A stretch of 64,000 nucleotides of DNA from Streptomyces sp. GS7 (lineage in GTDB: Bacteria; Actinomycetota; Actinomycetes; Streptomycetales; Streptomycetaceae): the NCBI RefSeq assembly GCF_009834125.1, contig NZ_CP047146.1, positions 3,031,501-3,095,500 on the forward strand. Direction: 5' to 3'. The translations under genes were made by a program, and so were the position numbers. The notes beneath the pieces are model-generated. The model was not told the DNA's origin, did no database searches, and was given only the letters and a program-made list of their open reading frames with translations. This document shows, piece after piece, positions 15,436-24,140 of the stretch. Positions within the stretch are counted from its first letter, which is position 1. Each line of letters starts with the position of its first letter.

Positions 15436-16992
15436 TCAGCCCGCCGCGCGCTTTGGCCCGCACCACGCGGTGAGCGCGGCCCGCAGCGGCCCCGCGTCCA
15501 CCGCACCCTCCGCGGCCCACGCGAGGTAGCCGTCCGGGCGCACCAGCAGCGCCGCGGCATACGGCCGTTCGGCCTCGGCCCGTACCACAGTGACCCGGTC
15601 CGACCACGGGTCGGCGGCGTCCAGCGCCGCCGACCCGCCGCCGTTCAGCCCCAGCAGCAACGGGCGCCCGGGGCGCAGGAGTTCGGCCAGCCGGGTCGGC
15701 CCGCCGGGCGCCGTCAGCGAAAGGTCGCGGGCGAACGTCCCCACCAGCGGGTGGTCGTCCGGCGCGCTGCCGTAACGGATGCCGGTGCCGTAAATGATCT
15801 CGCTGAGATAGGTGTTGACCTCGTCCATGCCCATCAGGTCGACGAACATCTCCCGCAGCGCGTCGACCTGCGGCCCCGGCCGCATCAGCGCCACCTGCGC
15901 CCGGGTGTTGTGCAGCACCCGCGCGGCGACCGGGTGCCGCTCCGCGCCGTAGCTGTCCAGCAGCCCCTCCGGGGCCCCGCCCCGGCACTGCGCGGCCAGC
16001 TTCCAGCCCAGGTTGAACGCGTCCTGCATACCGAGATTCACGCCCTGGCCCCCGGCGGGGAAGTGGATGTGCGCCGCGTCCCCGGCCAGCAGCACCCGCC
16101 CGGCGCGATAGCGGCTCGCCTGCCGGGCGCTGTCGGTGAAGCGCGTGACGTGTTCCGGAGCGGAGAGCGTCACGCGCCGGCCGGTGACCCGGTGAATGCT
16201 CTCGGTCAGTTCCTCGACCGTCACCGGGCTCTCCAGGTCGTCCGGCACCTCCCATTCGGTGACCGCGATCCGCCCGTCCGGCATCCGCATGTACCAGCCC
16301 CCTTCGGTCCGCTGCCAGCCGGCCGGCAACTCGCCCCCGCCCTCGACCTCGAACACCCCGCGGCCCATCCGGGACACCACCGACGGCCCCGTACCCGGGA
16401 AGGCGATACCGGCGCTCTTGCGGACGGTGCTGCGCCCGCCGTCGCAGCCGACCAGGAAGTCCGCGCGCAGCGGGTAACTCCCCTCCGCCGTACGGATGGT
16501 GACCGTCACCCCCGCCTCGTCCTGCGCCAGCCCGATGACCTCCTGACCGTGGCGGACGACGGCCCCCAGGGCCTCGGCGCGCTTGCCGAGCAGTTCCTTG
16601 ACGATCTCGCGGGGGAGCATCAGGCCGTGCGGCTGCTCGGCCTCCGCCTCGTTCCGGCCCAGTTGGTATATACCGGCGAAGTGGCCGCGCGTGCCGTGGT
16701 CGTTGAGCCGCCGGCGGTAGTCCGCCAGGCCCCCGACGCCGTCCTGGGCGGCGGCGAAGTCGCTCAACAGGCCGCGCCGGTCCAGGGATTCCAGGGTGCG
16801 GGCGTGCAGGCTGAGCATCCGCGGCTCGCCCTGACCCGGCTGTGCCTGCTCCAGGACCAGCGTCGCGATTCCGTGGAGCCGCAGTTCGCCGGCCAGCAGC
16901 AGCCCGACCGGCCCGCCGCCCGCGATGACGACGTTGACGTGTTCCCTGCCGAGGTGTTCGGAATTTCCCATGGCCGGGACGCTAGCGGCCAC
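15436..16992 (-). CDS. FAD-dependent aromatic monooxygenase
   Basis: 518 aa from GTG 16992 (GGGGA six bases upstream); an ATG seven codons later is the alternative. Flavoprotein hydroxylase motifs are complete: NVVIAGGGPVGLLLAGELRL (dinucleotide fold), FLVGCDGGRSTVRK (DG motif) and VLLAGDAAHIHFPAGGQG (GD motif), with a thioredoxin-like C-terminal domain. The family includes the polyketide and phenol hydroxylases (PgaE, RdmE, PcpB). No biosynthetic neighbours are evident, so the substrate is open; it may be a self-standing detoxification enzyme. Confidence 0.88.
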   Translation of the reverse strand: MAASVPAMGNSEHLGREHVNVVIAGGGPVGLLLAGELRLHGIATLVLEQAQPGQGEPRMLSLHARTLESLDRRGLLSDFAAAQDGVGGLADYRRRLNDHGTRGHFAGIYQLGRNEAEAEQPHGLMLPREIVKELLGKRAEALGAVVRHGQEVIGLAQDEAGVTVTIRTAEGSYPLRADFLVGCDGGRSTVRKSAGIAFPGTGPSVVSRMGRGVFEVEGGGELPAGWQRTEGGWYMRMPDGRIAVTEWEVPDDLESPVTVEELTESIHRVTGRRVTLSAPEHVTRFTDSARQASRYRAGRVLLAGDAAHIHFPAGGQGVNLGMQDAFNLGWKLAAQCRGGAPEGLLDSYGAERHPVAARVLHNTRAQVALMRPGPQVDALREMFVDLMGMDEVNTYLSEIIYGTGIRYGSAPDDHPLVGTFARDLSLTAPGGPTRLAELLRPGRPLLLGLNGGGSAALDAADPWSDRVTVVRAEAERPYAAALLVRPDGYLAWAAEGAVDAGPLRAALTAWCGPKRAAG

Positions 16993-17146
16993 CGGAATTC
17001 CCCACCAGTTCCCGCCGTGCAGACCACAGTTGCACCGGACGCAACCCCGGCCGAAGGCCCTGCTCGGAGCCCTCGCCGGGGCTGCTCCGGGTCCGTTCCG
17101 GCACGGAGTTCCGGGGTGGAATCCGGGGCGGAGACCGGCGCCGACG

Positions 17147-17270
17147 TCAGGGCCGGTACCGCAGCGGGTGATCCGCCGGCACCTCCACGATGACGACCTT
17201 GTGCCCGTCCGGATCTCCAGGCCACAACTCGTTCGCCCGGGGGCGGAGGCTGACCTGGATGGTGGTGCGG
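17147..17270 (-). pseudogene. 3' remnant of a VOC (glyoxalase-like) gene
   Basis: The minus strand reads DPDGHKVVIVEVPADHPLR and then stops at 17147. This matches the C-terminus of the intact VOC gene at 37525-37911 almost residue for residue. Upstream similarity fades within about 15 codons, so only the tail survives. It lies between the FAD monooxygenase and the Hsp20 regulator. Confidence 0.65.
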
Positions 17271-17284
17271 TGCACCAGGCGGGG

Positions 17285-17914
17285 TCAGGGGGGAGTGAGG
17301 CTGTCGAGTTGGGCGGCGAGGCCGGGGTGGGTGGCTGCCAGGTGGGGGCGGGTGGCGGTCAGGGGGGCGATGAGGTCGGCGGGGTCGTTGTGGGCGAGAG
17401 CCGCGTGGAGCTCGCTGAGCGGGCGGCGGGCGGTGGGGGGCAGGTTTGTGAGGGCGGTGATCTGGCCGGCGAGGCGGCGTAGGTCGGCGGCGTTGTGGCG
17501 GGCCCAGGTGGCGGTGGTGCGCTGGGCGGCGCGGGCCTGGCGGGTGGCGGTGACGCGCTGTTCGCCGGTGGTGCCGGCGGGGCCGGGGCGGCCGCGCAGG
17601 TAGCGGCGTTCGGCGGCCTGGCGGCTGGTGACGCCGAGGGGGTGGGCGAGGTCGGCCCAGCTGGCGCCCGCGTCGCGGGCGGTTTCGATCAGGCCGGTCT
17701 CCCATCCGGCGAGCTGCTCGCGGACCTGCCGCAGCAGCATCAGGGAGGCCAGGGCCTGCTCCGGGCCCGGCCCGGTGCCGGGGCTGCCAGGGGTCTCGTG
17801 CTGGGCTGTGTGCAGGGCGTCGTTTATGGCGTTGAGGGCCGCCGCGGCGGCGAGGAACGACGCCGGGCTGTGGGCGTCGGTGCTGGTTGTGGACGGCTGG
17901 TCTGCTGCGGTCAC
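17285..17914 (-). CDS. Hsp18/Hsp20-linked transcriptional regulator
   Basis: 209 aa from GTG 17914, which has GGAGG five bases upstream; an ATG six codons earlier lacks one. The protein is Ala/Leu-rich and helical. A possible helix-turn-helix is [20 protein letters not shown] at about residues 87-106, followed by a basic stretch. It is divergent from the Hsp20 gene with about 130 bases between. It matches the proteins annotated in Streptomyces as HSP18 transcriptional regulators. By position it should act on the palindrome at 17958-17976. Confidence 0.75.
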   Translation of the reverse strand: MTAADQPSTTSTDAHSPASFLAAAAALNAINDALHTAQHETPGSPGTGPGPEQALASLMLLRQVREQLAGWETGLIETARDAGASWADLAHPLGVTSRQAAERRYLRGRPGPAGTTGEQRVTATRQARAAQRTTATWARHNAADLRRLAGQITALTNLPPTARRPLSELHAALAHNDPADLIAPLTATRPHLAATHPGLAAQLDSLTPP

Positions 17915-17956
17915 GGGCACCTCCCTCGTCATGTCATCAAGTCGACGACATCATGT

Positions 17957-17985
17957 TTGTCATCCATTGGATGACATGTTACAAC
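17957..17985 (+). promoter_or_regulatory. Hsp20 promoter with an operator between -35 and -10
   Basis: TTGTCA (17957-17962) and TACAAC (17980-17985) are separated by exactly 17 bases. A palindrome with nine-base arms, TGTCATCCA-T-TGGATGACA (17958-17976), covers the -35 and spacer. A partial copy of the half-site (ATGTCATCA) lies at 17931, near the regulator start. The layout fits repression by blocking RNA polymerase. Confidence 0.7.
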
Positions 17986-18042
17986 GGTGTCAGTGCAGCG
18001 CATTGGCAGCAACTGCCTACAAACCGCTGGAGGTGTTTCACG

Positions 18043-18474
18043 ATGTTGATGCGCACTGACCCCTTCCGTGAGCTGGACCGGCTGGCACAGCAGCTGATGG
18101 GCCCGGGCACCTGGTCCAAGCCGTCGGCGATGCCGATGGACGCCTACCGCGAGGGCGACGAGTACGTGGTGGCCTTCGACCTCCCCGGTGTCACCGCGGA
18201 CGCGATCGACATCGACGTCGAGCGGAACATGCTCACCGTCAAGGCCGAGCGCCGGCCGGTGGCGAAGGCCGACGACGTGCAGATGGAACTGTCCGAGCGG
18301 CCGCTGGGCGCCTTCTCCCGCCAGATCGTGCTCGCCGACACCCTCGACACCGAGCACATCCAGGCCGACTACGACGCGGGCGTGCTCACCCTGCGCATCC
18401 CGATCGCCGAGCGCGCCAAGCCCCGCAAGATCTCCATCGGCGTCGGCTCCGGCCGCAAGGAGATCTCCGGCTGA
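18043..18474 (+). CDS. Hsp20/alpha-crystallin small heat-shock protein
   Basis: 143 aa from ATG 18043, with GGAGG nine bases upstream. The N-terminus [20 protein letters not shown] is typical of actinobacterial Hsp18-like chaperones. An alpha-crystallin domain follows: [49 protein letters not shown] and [19 protein letters not shown] with the C-terminal I-x-I-type motif. It is an ATP-independent holdase that binds unfolding proteins in the cytoplasm. Two DUF2267 genes follow on the same strand before a strong terminator. Confidence 0.95.
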   Translation: MLMRTDPFRELDRLAQQLMGPGTWSKPSAMPMDAYREGDEYVVAFDLPGVTADAIDIDVERNMLTVKAERRPVAKADDVQMELSERPLGAFSRQIVLADTLDTEHIQADYDAGVLTLRIPIAERAKPRKISIGVGSGRKEISG

Positions 18475-18576
18475 CACCAGCCGGCCGGACCGGTGCGGAG
18501 GACAGGCACCTGATCTCCTCCTCATCACCCGTCCTCCGCACCCCTGGACAGTTCGAACAGGAAAGGGGCGGCCGAG

Positions 18577-18972
18577 ATGACTCTGCGACGCGAAGCGTTC
18601 CTCGATCACGTGAGAGAACGCGGTGAGTACGAGACCGTGCAGGAAGCGGAGCGGGCGGCCCGCGTGGTTCTCGCCCTGCTCGGCGCGCACCTGGTCGGCG
18701 AGGTCCGAGCCCAGCTCGCCGCACGCCTGCCGGAGGAATTCGCACTGATCCTGCTGAACCCGCTGCAGAGCGCCGAACCGCTGCCCCCCGAACGGTTCGT
18801 CCGCGCGACCGCGGCCTGGATCGAAGGCGCCACCGAGCACACCGCGACCTGGGACGTCAGCGCCGTCCTGTCCACGGTCGCCGACACCGCCGGCAACGAC
18901 CTGACGGGGCAGATCCTGCTCCAGCTCCCCGCCGGCTACGACCTCCTCTTCGGCCGCCCACAACCCACCTGA
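18577..18972 (+). CDS. DUF2267 protein (first of two)
   Basis: 131 aa, ATG 18577. It begins MTLRREAFLDHVRERGEYET and continues EAERAARVVLALLGAHLVGE, VRAQLAARLPEEFALILL and GQILLQLPAGYDLLFGR. This is the helical DUF2267 pattern. It shares these blocks with the next gene, so the two are tandem paralogues. Members are often found in stress-response clusters; here it follows Hsp20 by about 100 bases and is probably co-transcribed with it. Molecular role unknown. Confidence 0.85.
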   Translation: MTLRREAFLDHVRERGEYETVQEAERAARVVLALLGAHLVGEVRAQLAARLPEEFALILLNPLQSAEPLPPERFVRATAAWIEGATEHTATWDVSAVLSTVADTAGNDLTGQILLQLPAGYDLLFGRPQPT

Positions 18973-19043
18973 CCAAGACCTGGAGTGGTGCCACACCCCC
19001 GGGCGCCACCCCATCCCGGCTCCGATGAAAGGCATGCACAGCA

Positions 19044-19487
19044 GTGATCACCGACGTACGCGCACCTCAAGGGCACCAGCAGCCGTACGAGACGGCGTAC
19101 GAGCAGATGCTGGAGAAAGTCCGCTACGAGGGCGCCTACCCCACCCGCGAGAAGGCCGACGAAGCCGTCCGCCTCGTCCTGGGAGGGCTCGGGCGTCAGC
19201 TGACCGGCGACGAACGCGTCGACCTGGCCGCCTGCCTGCCCCTGGAGGCCGCACGTGTCCTGACCGCACAGATCCCCGACACCCAGCCGCTGACCGGCTG
19301 GGCCTTCGTCAAGGACCTCGCCGCCCGCTCCGGCGCCTCCCTGGCCACCACCCGCTGGGACACCGGCTCCGTATTCGCCGCCGTCACAGCCCACGCCGGC
19401 CCCGACCTGATCACCCGCATCCTGTACCAGCTTCCCACCGGCTACGCCCTGCTGTTCGGCCGCGCCGAACTCGCCCCGGCCGCGTAA
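19044..19487 (+). CDS. DUF2267 protein (second of two)
   Basis: 147 aa from GTG 19044. Core blocks YEQMLEKVRYEGAYPTREKA, DEAVRLVLGGLGRQLTGDE, DLAACLPLEAARVLTAQIP and ITRILYQLPTGYALLFGRAE parallel the preceding gene. The ribosome site is weak (GAAAGG about 11 bases upstream), so translation may depend on read-through from the Hsp20 transcript. A very strong hairpin follows 60 bases after the stop. Confidence 0.85.
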   Translation: MITDVRAPQGHQQPYETAYEQMLEKVRYEGAYPTREKADEAVRLVLGGLGRQLTGDERVDLAACLPLEAARVLTAQIPDTQPLTGWAFVKDLAARSGASLATTRWDTGSVFAAVTAHAGPDLITRILYQLPTGYALLFGRAELAPAA

Positions 19488-19546
19488 GCGGGCACCCGGA
19501 GCCGTAACAGAGGCCCGCCCCGACCCCCGCCGGACGGTCTCGTACT

Positions 19547-19583
19547 GGTGAAGTCCCCGATCGCGCGGATCGGGGACTTCACC
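19547..19583 (+). terminator. Strong terminator of the Hsp20-DUF2267 unit
   Basis: A perfect 16-bp stem (GGTGAAGTCCCCGATC pairing with 19568-19583) around a five-base loop, 60 bases after the last stop. The stem is flanked by non-coding sequence on both sides. Confidence 0.85.
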
Positions 19584-19713
19584 TTGCTGGTCACCGTCCG
19601 GGCCACGCTGGCCCGGACCCCCGCCGATCCCGGATTCGTCCTCAGAACCCGTTCTCACTCAAAAGCGGAACGGACCCCCTTCTGAGACTTGCATTGTGCG
19701 AAAATCCGGGCCC

Positions 19714-20723
19714 ATGACAGACCCTCAGCCCCCTTCCTCGACCGACCGGTCGGACGCGGACGACGTGGAGCAGCACGCCTGTCCGAAGTGTGGCGCCCAG
19801 CCCGGCTCGCCCTGCCGCTCGCGCGGCGGCGCGGTCGCCTCCGCCTACCACACCCGCCGCTTCACCATGGTGCCCCGGCTGAAGAAGGCGCTGCGGGTCC
19901 CGACCCCGGCGGACCGGGGCCCGGGCCGGCCGTGGCGGCCGGGCACCCCGCCGCCGGCGCCCATCGACCCGGACCTGCCGAGCGCGGACATCCGCATCGG
20001 CTACGCGCGCTGCTCGACGCTCGGGCAGGAACTTGATTCCCAGCTCGACGCGCTCGCGGGGCACGGCATCCCGAGGGACAAGATCTTCAGCGAGAAGATC
20101 AGCACCCGGGTGCGGGTCCGCCCGAAGTTCGAGGAGGCGCTGAGGACGGCGCGGGAGGTCAAGGCACACGCCCCGCACTGCCGGGTCATCTTCACCGTGT
20201 ACGAGATCAAGCGGCTCGGCCGCGACGCCGCCGAACTCACCGCCCTGGCGGACCATCTCACCGCCCACGGCCTCATCCTGGAGATGCTCGCCGGCCCGCT
20301 GCCCGGCATCTACGACCCCACCGGGCCCGGGAAGCTGCTGTTCGCGTTCTTCGCGGCAATGGCGGAGACGGAGCGGGAGAACATCCGGGAGTCGACGCTG
20401 GAGGGGCTCGACACCGCGGCCCGCAAGGGCAAGCACGGCGGCCGGCCCCCGGTCATCACCGACGACATGCTCCACACTGTGCTGCGGCGCCGCGCGGGCG
20501 GCGAGTCCGTCGAGCAGATCCAGCCCGACCTGATCATCCCCATCGGCAAGCGCAAGGACAGAACCCCTCCGTCGCCAGCATCTACCGGGCCCTCGCCGAA
20601 CACGCCAAGCGCGAGGCGTACCCCGAAGCCGTCGCCCAGGCCCACTCCGACTTCGCAGCCCTCCAGGCCAGCGGCGCGCTTCCTGAGCCCCGTACCGGAG
20701 CCGAGGCCGTGGCGACGCGGTGA
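19714..20723 (+). pseudogene. Serine recombinase (resolvase), frameshifted near 20556
   Basis: A zinc-ribbon-like start (ACPKCGAQPGSPCRSRGG) is followed by the resolvase catalytic domain RIGYARCSTLGQELDSQL (nucleophile Ser in the YARxST motif), VYEIKRLGRDAAELTALADH, then FFAAMAETERENIRESTLEG and GGRPPVITDDML of the DNA-binding linker. Near 20556 one base is missing: adding it gives KGQNPSVASIYRALAEHAKR and a normal end at 20723, where the current frame instead runs into Pro-rich nonsense. The helix-turn-helix tail is therefore lost. Start could also be GTG 19696. It lies at the edge of the accessory zone. Confidence 0.75.
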
Positions 20724-20854
20724 CGGCCTCTGTCGCCGGGCGGGATCAAGGGGCTGACCCCCGCCTGCGACGAGCGTCCCGCCGACGCTCAAGGAAGCGG
20801 GGCCAGCCAGCCACCCAGCACACCAGGATTCTGCTCATCAATCACGGAGCAAGA

Positions 20855-21130
20855 TCATCCCATGGCCCCTTTTGGGCTCACCTCGGCGATACCCCAGGTA
20901 GCCAGGCCGGTGGGGTCGGTGGAGATGACAGTGCGGTTGGCGACGGTGGGGGTGGGTGGGGAGGCGCCGAGGTGGTGCAACCACCAGGCGATGGAGGGGA
21001 TCGGGAGTGGGGTGGGGGAAGTGTCGCGGGGTGTGTCACGCCAGACGCCCGGCCGGATCGCGCAACTGCCGCCACGGCCGTCGAGATAGACGTAGCGGTC
21101 CGTTGGGACTACTAACGGCTCGTCCAACAC
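20855..21130 (-). CDS. Unrecognised short protein, possibly the end of a larger gene
   Basis: 91 codons with strong G/C third positions, which suggests real coding. From GTG 21130 the frame reads YVYLDGRGGSCAIRPGVW, then PIPSIAWWLHHLGASPPTPT and STDPTGLATWGIAEVSPKG. The ribosome site is poor and sequence before it holds no longer frame, so it may be the 3' part of a truncated gene. No family recognised. Confidence 0.35.
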   Translation of the reverse strand: MLDEPLVVPTDRYVYLDGRGGSCAIRPGVWRDTPRDTSPTPLPIPSIAWWLHHLGASPPTPTVANRTVISTDPTGLATWGIAEVSPKGAMG

Positions 21131-21328
21131 TCGGAGACGCTGATCACCTGGGCAGCCATCACCCTCATGACCAGGCGCCTACGACGTGTCCGACGGCTCC
21201 TATCAGGCCCGCGCCAGGCAGGCCATGGGCTGCCTTCCCGGCGGTGCTGACCAGTCTCGCGGTCACCGGCGGCCTCGTCGTCCTCGCGGCGCTGAGCCCG
21301 GTCGGTCGATGCCGCGTTCTGGGTGAGG

Positions 21329-22105
21329 TCAGCCGAGCGTGTGGACGTACGGGGTGGTGGTGGCCAGCGGTACGAACCCGAGGCGTCGCAGGATCGGACG
21401 GCTCTGGTCGGACGCGTCGACCTGGAGGTAGCGGTAGCCGTGTTCGGCGGCGATGCGGGTACGGAAGGCGACCAAGGCCCGGTAGACGCCCCGGCCGCGC
21501 CACTCCGGCACCGTGCCCCCGCCCCACAGGCTCGCGAAGGACGTCCCCGGGTGCAGCTCCATCCGTGCGGCGCTCACCGGCACGTCACCGGCCATGGCGA
21601 CGACCGCGGGAGGCAAGCCGGCGGCCAACTGGCCGAGCAACAGATGCCGATGGTACTGCCGTGCCTCGCCGAACGCCCGCTCCTGCGCGGCCACCGCGAG
21701 CTCGACCCCGGCAGCATCGGTAACCGGGAGCAGGCGAACACCCTCGGGCAGCTCGACACTCGTGGGCAGGTCTTTGATCTCGGCGACCATCAGCGTCTCC
21801 TCCGGCTCGGGTACGAAACCCGCTGCCCGCAGCCGTCCGGGCAGGTCGGCCGGCCGGTCGTACCCGTACAACTTCCACTCGAACCCGCGCCCGAGCCAGG
21901 TGAAGTACTCCACCTGTTCCGCGATCGCGGCGTCTGCCGTGGCCTCGTCCAGCTCCGACCAGACGACCCCGTTCCAGCCGTCGGCGTCTGCGCCCACATG
22001 ACGTACGACGCCGCCCACCCTCTCTACCCGGGCTCCGGGCCCATCGGCCCGGATGCCCTGCCGCATCTCGCGATCGAAGACCGCCAGCACTGTGTCCTGA
22101 TCCAT
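21329..22105 (-). CDS. GNAT-family acetyltransferase
   Basis: 258 aa, ATG 22105 with GGAG seven bases upstream. The C-terminal half is the GNAT core: VVAMAGDVPVSAARMELHPG, LWGGGTVPEWRGRGVYRALV (the acetyl-CoA loop in the R-G-x-G-x form) and YLQVDASDQSRPILRRLGF. The N-terminal half (about 110 residues) is a second GNAT-like lobe without the loop. Substrate unknown. It is the last intact gene before the left inverted repeat. Confidence 0.85.
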   Translation of the reverse strand: MDQDTVLAVFDREMRQGIRADGPGARVERVGGVVRHVGADADGWNGVVWSELDEATADAAIAEQVEYFTWLGRGFEWKLYGYDRPADLPGRLRAAGFVPEPEETLMVAEIKDLPTSVELPEGVRLLPVTDAAGVELAVAAQERAFGEARQYHRHLLLGQLAAGLPPAVVAMAGDVPVSAARMELHPGTSFASLWGGGTVPEWRGRGVYRALVAFRTRIAAEHGYRYLQVDASDQSRPILRRLGFVPLATTTPYVHTLG

Positions 22106-22284
22106 CCGCTCACTCCAGCATCACCAGGCGCACGAGGCAACGAAAAATGAGCGGACCGAACCGGCCCCTACCCGAACCGGGCCCAGCCACGGCCTCCCGG
22201 TAGCCACCCTTGACCTGCGTGGACTTGAGGCGACGACGACAAGAGTGCGCACGATGCCGATGCCATCACTGCTTTAAGTCCACT

Positions 22285-22497
22285 AACTTGACATTTAAAG
22301 TTGCGAGTTGGAACGCGATACAGACATCGGGTCTGGAGACAAGCGCCACTTGTCTCCAGGCCCAACGGCTACAGGCGGTGCCGCCGATCCGGCACTCCTG
22401 AGCGGATGCGCCGAAGTCAACTGCTGACACTTCGCCCTGATGACTTCGTAGTCAGCAGGATCGTCACGGGACCAGCAATGGACCTCGTTCTGTCCGC
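22285..22497 (+). repeat. Left arm of the 212-bp inverted repeat
   Basis: Pairs with 24141-24352 in inverted orientation; hand alignment shows about 19 mismatches and one indel (roughly 90% identity). It abuts the TetR stop codon at 22498-22500. It contains a hairpin around TCTGGAGACAAG (about 22331-22360) able to act as a terminator for the TetR gene. Confidence 0.8.
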
Positions 22498-23136
22498 TCA
22501 GCTGTCCTGTGCTGCCAGTGCCGCGACCGCGGGGATCGCTGCGAAGGCTTTGTGCATGTGCCGGATGAGTGCAGGGCGGTCCTGCCGTGCGGTGTGTGAT
22601 GCGGTCCATGCCTCCAGCGCGCAGTGCCAGGCGGCGAGCATGAGGTCGAGCAGCAGGCGTAGTTCGGTGTGGCCGGGGACCTGTCCGGCCAGCCGGTCTG
22701 CGACGATGCGAACGACGTTCGCGGAGACCTCTGAGCAATGGCGAAGGCTGTGCGCGGTCAGCGTGGGGGTGCGGTCGGCCAGGCTGCGGCTGGCCAGGAA
22801 GCGCTGCTCCCAGCCGTCCGTCATCTGTTCCAGTGCCGCGAACAGCGCGTCTTTGTAGGCGCCAAGCAGGTGCTCGCCGGTCAGGGGCCGGGTCTCGATG
22901 TCGGTGAGGTAGGCGGCCCACAGTTCCTTCTCAGGGGCCAGTGCCACGTCTTCCTTCGAGGTGAACGTGCGGAAGAAGGTGCGCTTGGAGACTTCTACCG
23001 CATCGACGATCTCGTCGAGTGTGACCGCGGTGAAGTCCCGAGCGGTGAACAGTTCGAGGGCCGTGTCGACCAGATCTTGACGGGTCCGCAGCTTCTTGCG
23101 CTCACGCAGCGGCAGTTCCTTCGGGTCCTTCTGCAC
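22498..23136 (-). CDS. TetR-family regulator of the adjacent MDR gene
   Basis: 212 aa from GTG 23136 (AGG nine bases upstream). The N-terminal helix-turn-helix reads TRQDLVDTALELFTARDFTA, then LDEIVDAVEVSKRTFFRTFT, followed by a C-terminal helical ligand domain (LLDLMLAAWHCALEAW). It is divergent from the MDR oxidoreductase, with 68 bases between starts containing a perfect palindrome (23178-23192), so it is very likely its repressor. Both genes sit inside the inverted repeats. Confidence 0.85.
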   Translation of the reverse strand: MQKDPKELPLRERKKLRTRQDLVDTALELFTARDFTAVTLDEIVDAVEVSKRTFFRTFTSKEDVALAPEKELWAAYLTDIETRPLTGEHLLGAYKDALFAALEQMTDGWEQRFLASRSLADRTPTLTAHSLRHCSEVSANVVRIVADRLAGQVPGHTELRLLLDLMLAAWHCALEAWTASHTARQDRPALIRHMHKAFAAIPAVAALAAQDS

Positions 23137-23177
23137 AGGATGAAGCCTACCAGCAGCTTTTGCCACTTGTAAGCTTA

Positions 23178-23192
23178 TGCCACTCAGTGGCA
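23178..23192. promoter_or_regulatory. TetR operator between divergent genes
   Basis: TGCCACT-C-AGTGGCA is a perfect palindrome with seven-base arms; an extra TGCCACT half-site lies at 23161. TATCTC at about 23194 is a plausible -10 for the MDR gene, whose ATG at 23205 has no ribosome site, suggesting a leaderless mRNA controlled here. Confidence 0.6.
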
Positions 23193-23204
23193 CTATCTCT
23201 CGCC

Positions 23205-24140
23205 ATGAAGGCACTGACGATTGATCACTCAGCCCCAGGAAGCCTTGCGTTCACCACGGTCGCCGACCCCGAACCCGCCGCCCACCAGGCCCTGGTCCAG
23301 GTCCACTCGTTCTCCCTCAACGCCGGCGAGGTCCACCATGTGGTCCCCGAGGGTGAAGCCGGTACGGTGCCCGGCTGGGACGCCGCGGGTGTGGTGGTCC
23401 GGGCAGCCGCCGACGGCTCCGGTCCCGTGGCCGGCACCCCCGTCGTCACCGTGGGGGACGACGGCGCCTGGGCCGAACTGCGCGTCGTGGACACCGACTT
23501 GATCGGCACCGTGCCCGAAGGAGCCGACCTTGGCCCGATGAGCACACTGCCGGTCGCAGCGGGCACGGCCCTGCGCGCCCTGCACCGCATCGGCCCGATC
23601 CTGGGACGACGCGTGCTGGTGACCGGCGCGGGCGGCGGCGTGGGCCGCTTCACCCTGCAACTCGCGGCCCGGGGCGGCGCACACGTCACCGCAGTGACCA
23701 GCGATCCGGCGAAGGCGGACGCGCTGTGCGCACTCGGCGCCGACGAGATCGTCACCGACCTGGCCGCGCTCCAGCACCTCGAACCGGTGCACGGCGTGGT
23801 CGAACTGGTCGGCGGCGCCCACATGGTCGCCGCACACGGTGCCCTGGCCGAGAACGGCGTGCTGGTTGCTGCCGGGCACATATCCGGCGACGGCGAGCAG
23901 TTCCCCTACGGCGCCCTCTTCGGCAACGGCCGTCGCCACAACCGTCAGATCGCCACCTACTACCTGCTGGACGATGCCGTAGGTCTGGGCGCCGACCTCA
24001 CCTGGCTGGCCGCACTCACCGCCCGCGGCGAGCTGGACCCGCAAGTCGCCCTGCGTACCGACTGGACGCAGGTGGCGCGGGCAGCCGCCGAACTGGCAGG
24101 CCGCCGCGTGCCGGGCAAAGCCGTCATTGACATCCACTAG
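23205..24140 (+). CDS. NADP-dependent MDR oxidoreductase (quinone-reductase type)
   Basis: 311 aa. Medium-chain dehydrogenase fold without catalytic zinc ligands: GEAGTVPGWDAAGVVVRAA, GPMSTLPVAAGTALRALH, the Rossmann motif VLVTGAGGGVGRFTLQLAAR and a C-terminal AAAELAGRRVPGKAVIDIH. Zinc-free MDR members reduce quinones or enones with NADPH. The stop codon (24138-24140) touches the right inverted-repeat arm. Regulated, by inference, by the divergent TetR. It most likely serves inducible detoxification. Confidence 0.85.
   Translation: MKALTIDHSAPGSLAFTTVADPEPAAHQALVQVHSFSLNAGEVHHVVPEGEAGTVPGWDAAGVVVRAAADGSGPVAGTPVVTVGDDGAWAELRVVDTDLIGTVPEGADLGPMSTLPVAAGTALRALHRIGPILGRRVLVTGAGGGVGRFTLQLAARGGAHVTAVTSDPAKADALCALGADEIVTDLAALQHLEPVHGVVELVGGAHMVAAHGALAENGVLVAAGHISGDGEQFPYGALFGNGRRHNRQIATYYLLDDAVGLGADLTWLAALTARGELDPQVALRTDWTQVARAAAELAGRRVPGKAVIDIH

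Noticed and set aside
17285..19487. HAIR or CIRCE element controlling hsp20
   Set aside because: Neither the HspR (CTTGAGT-n7-ACTCAAG) nor the HrcA consensus is present; a different palindrome is found.
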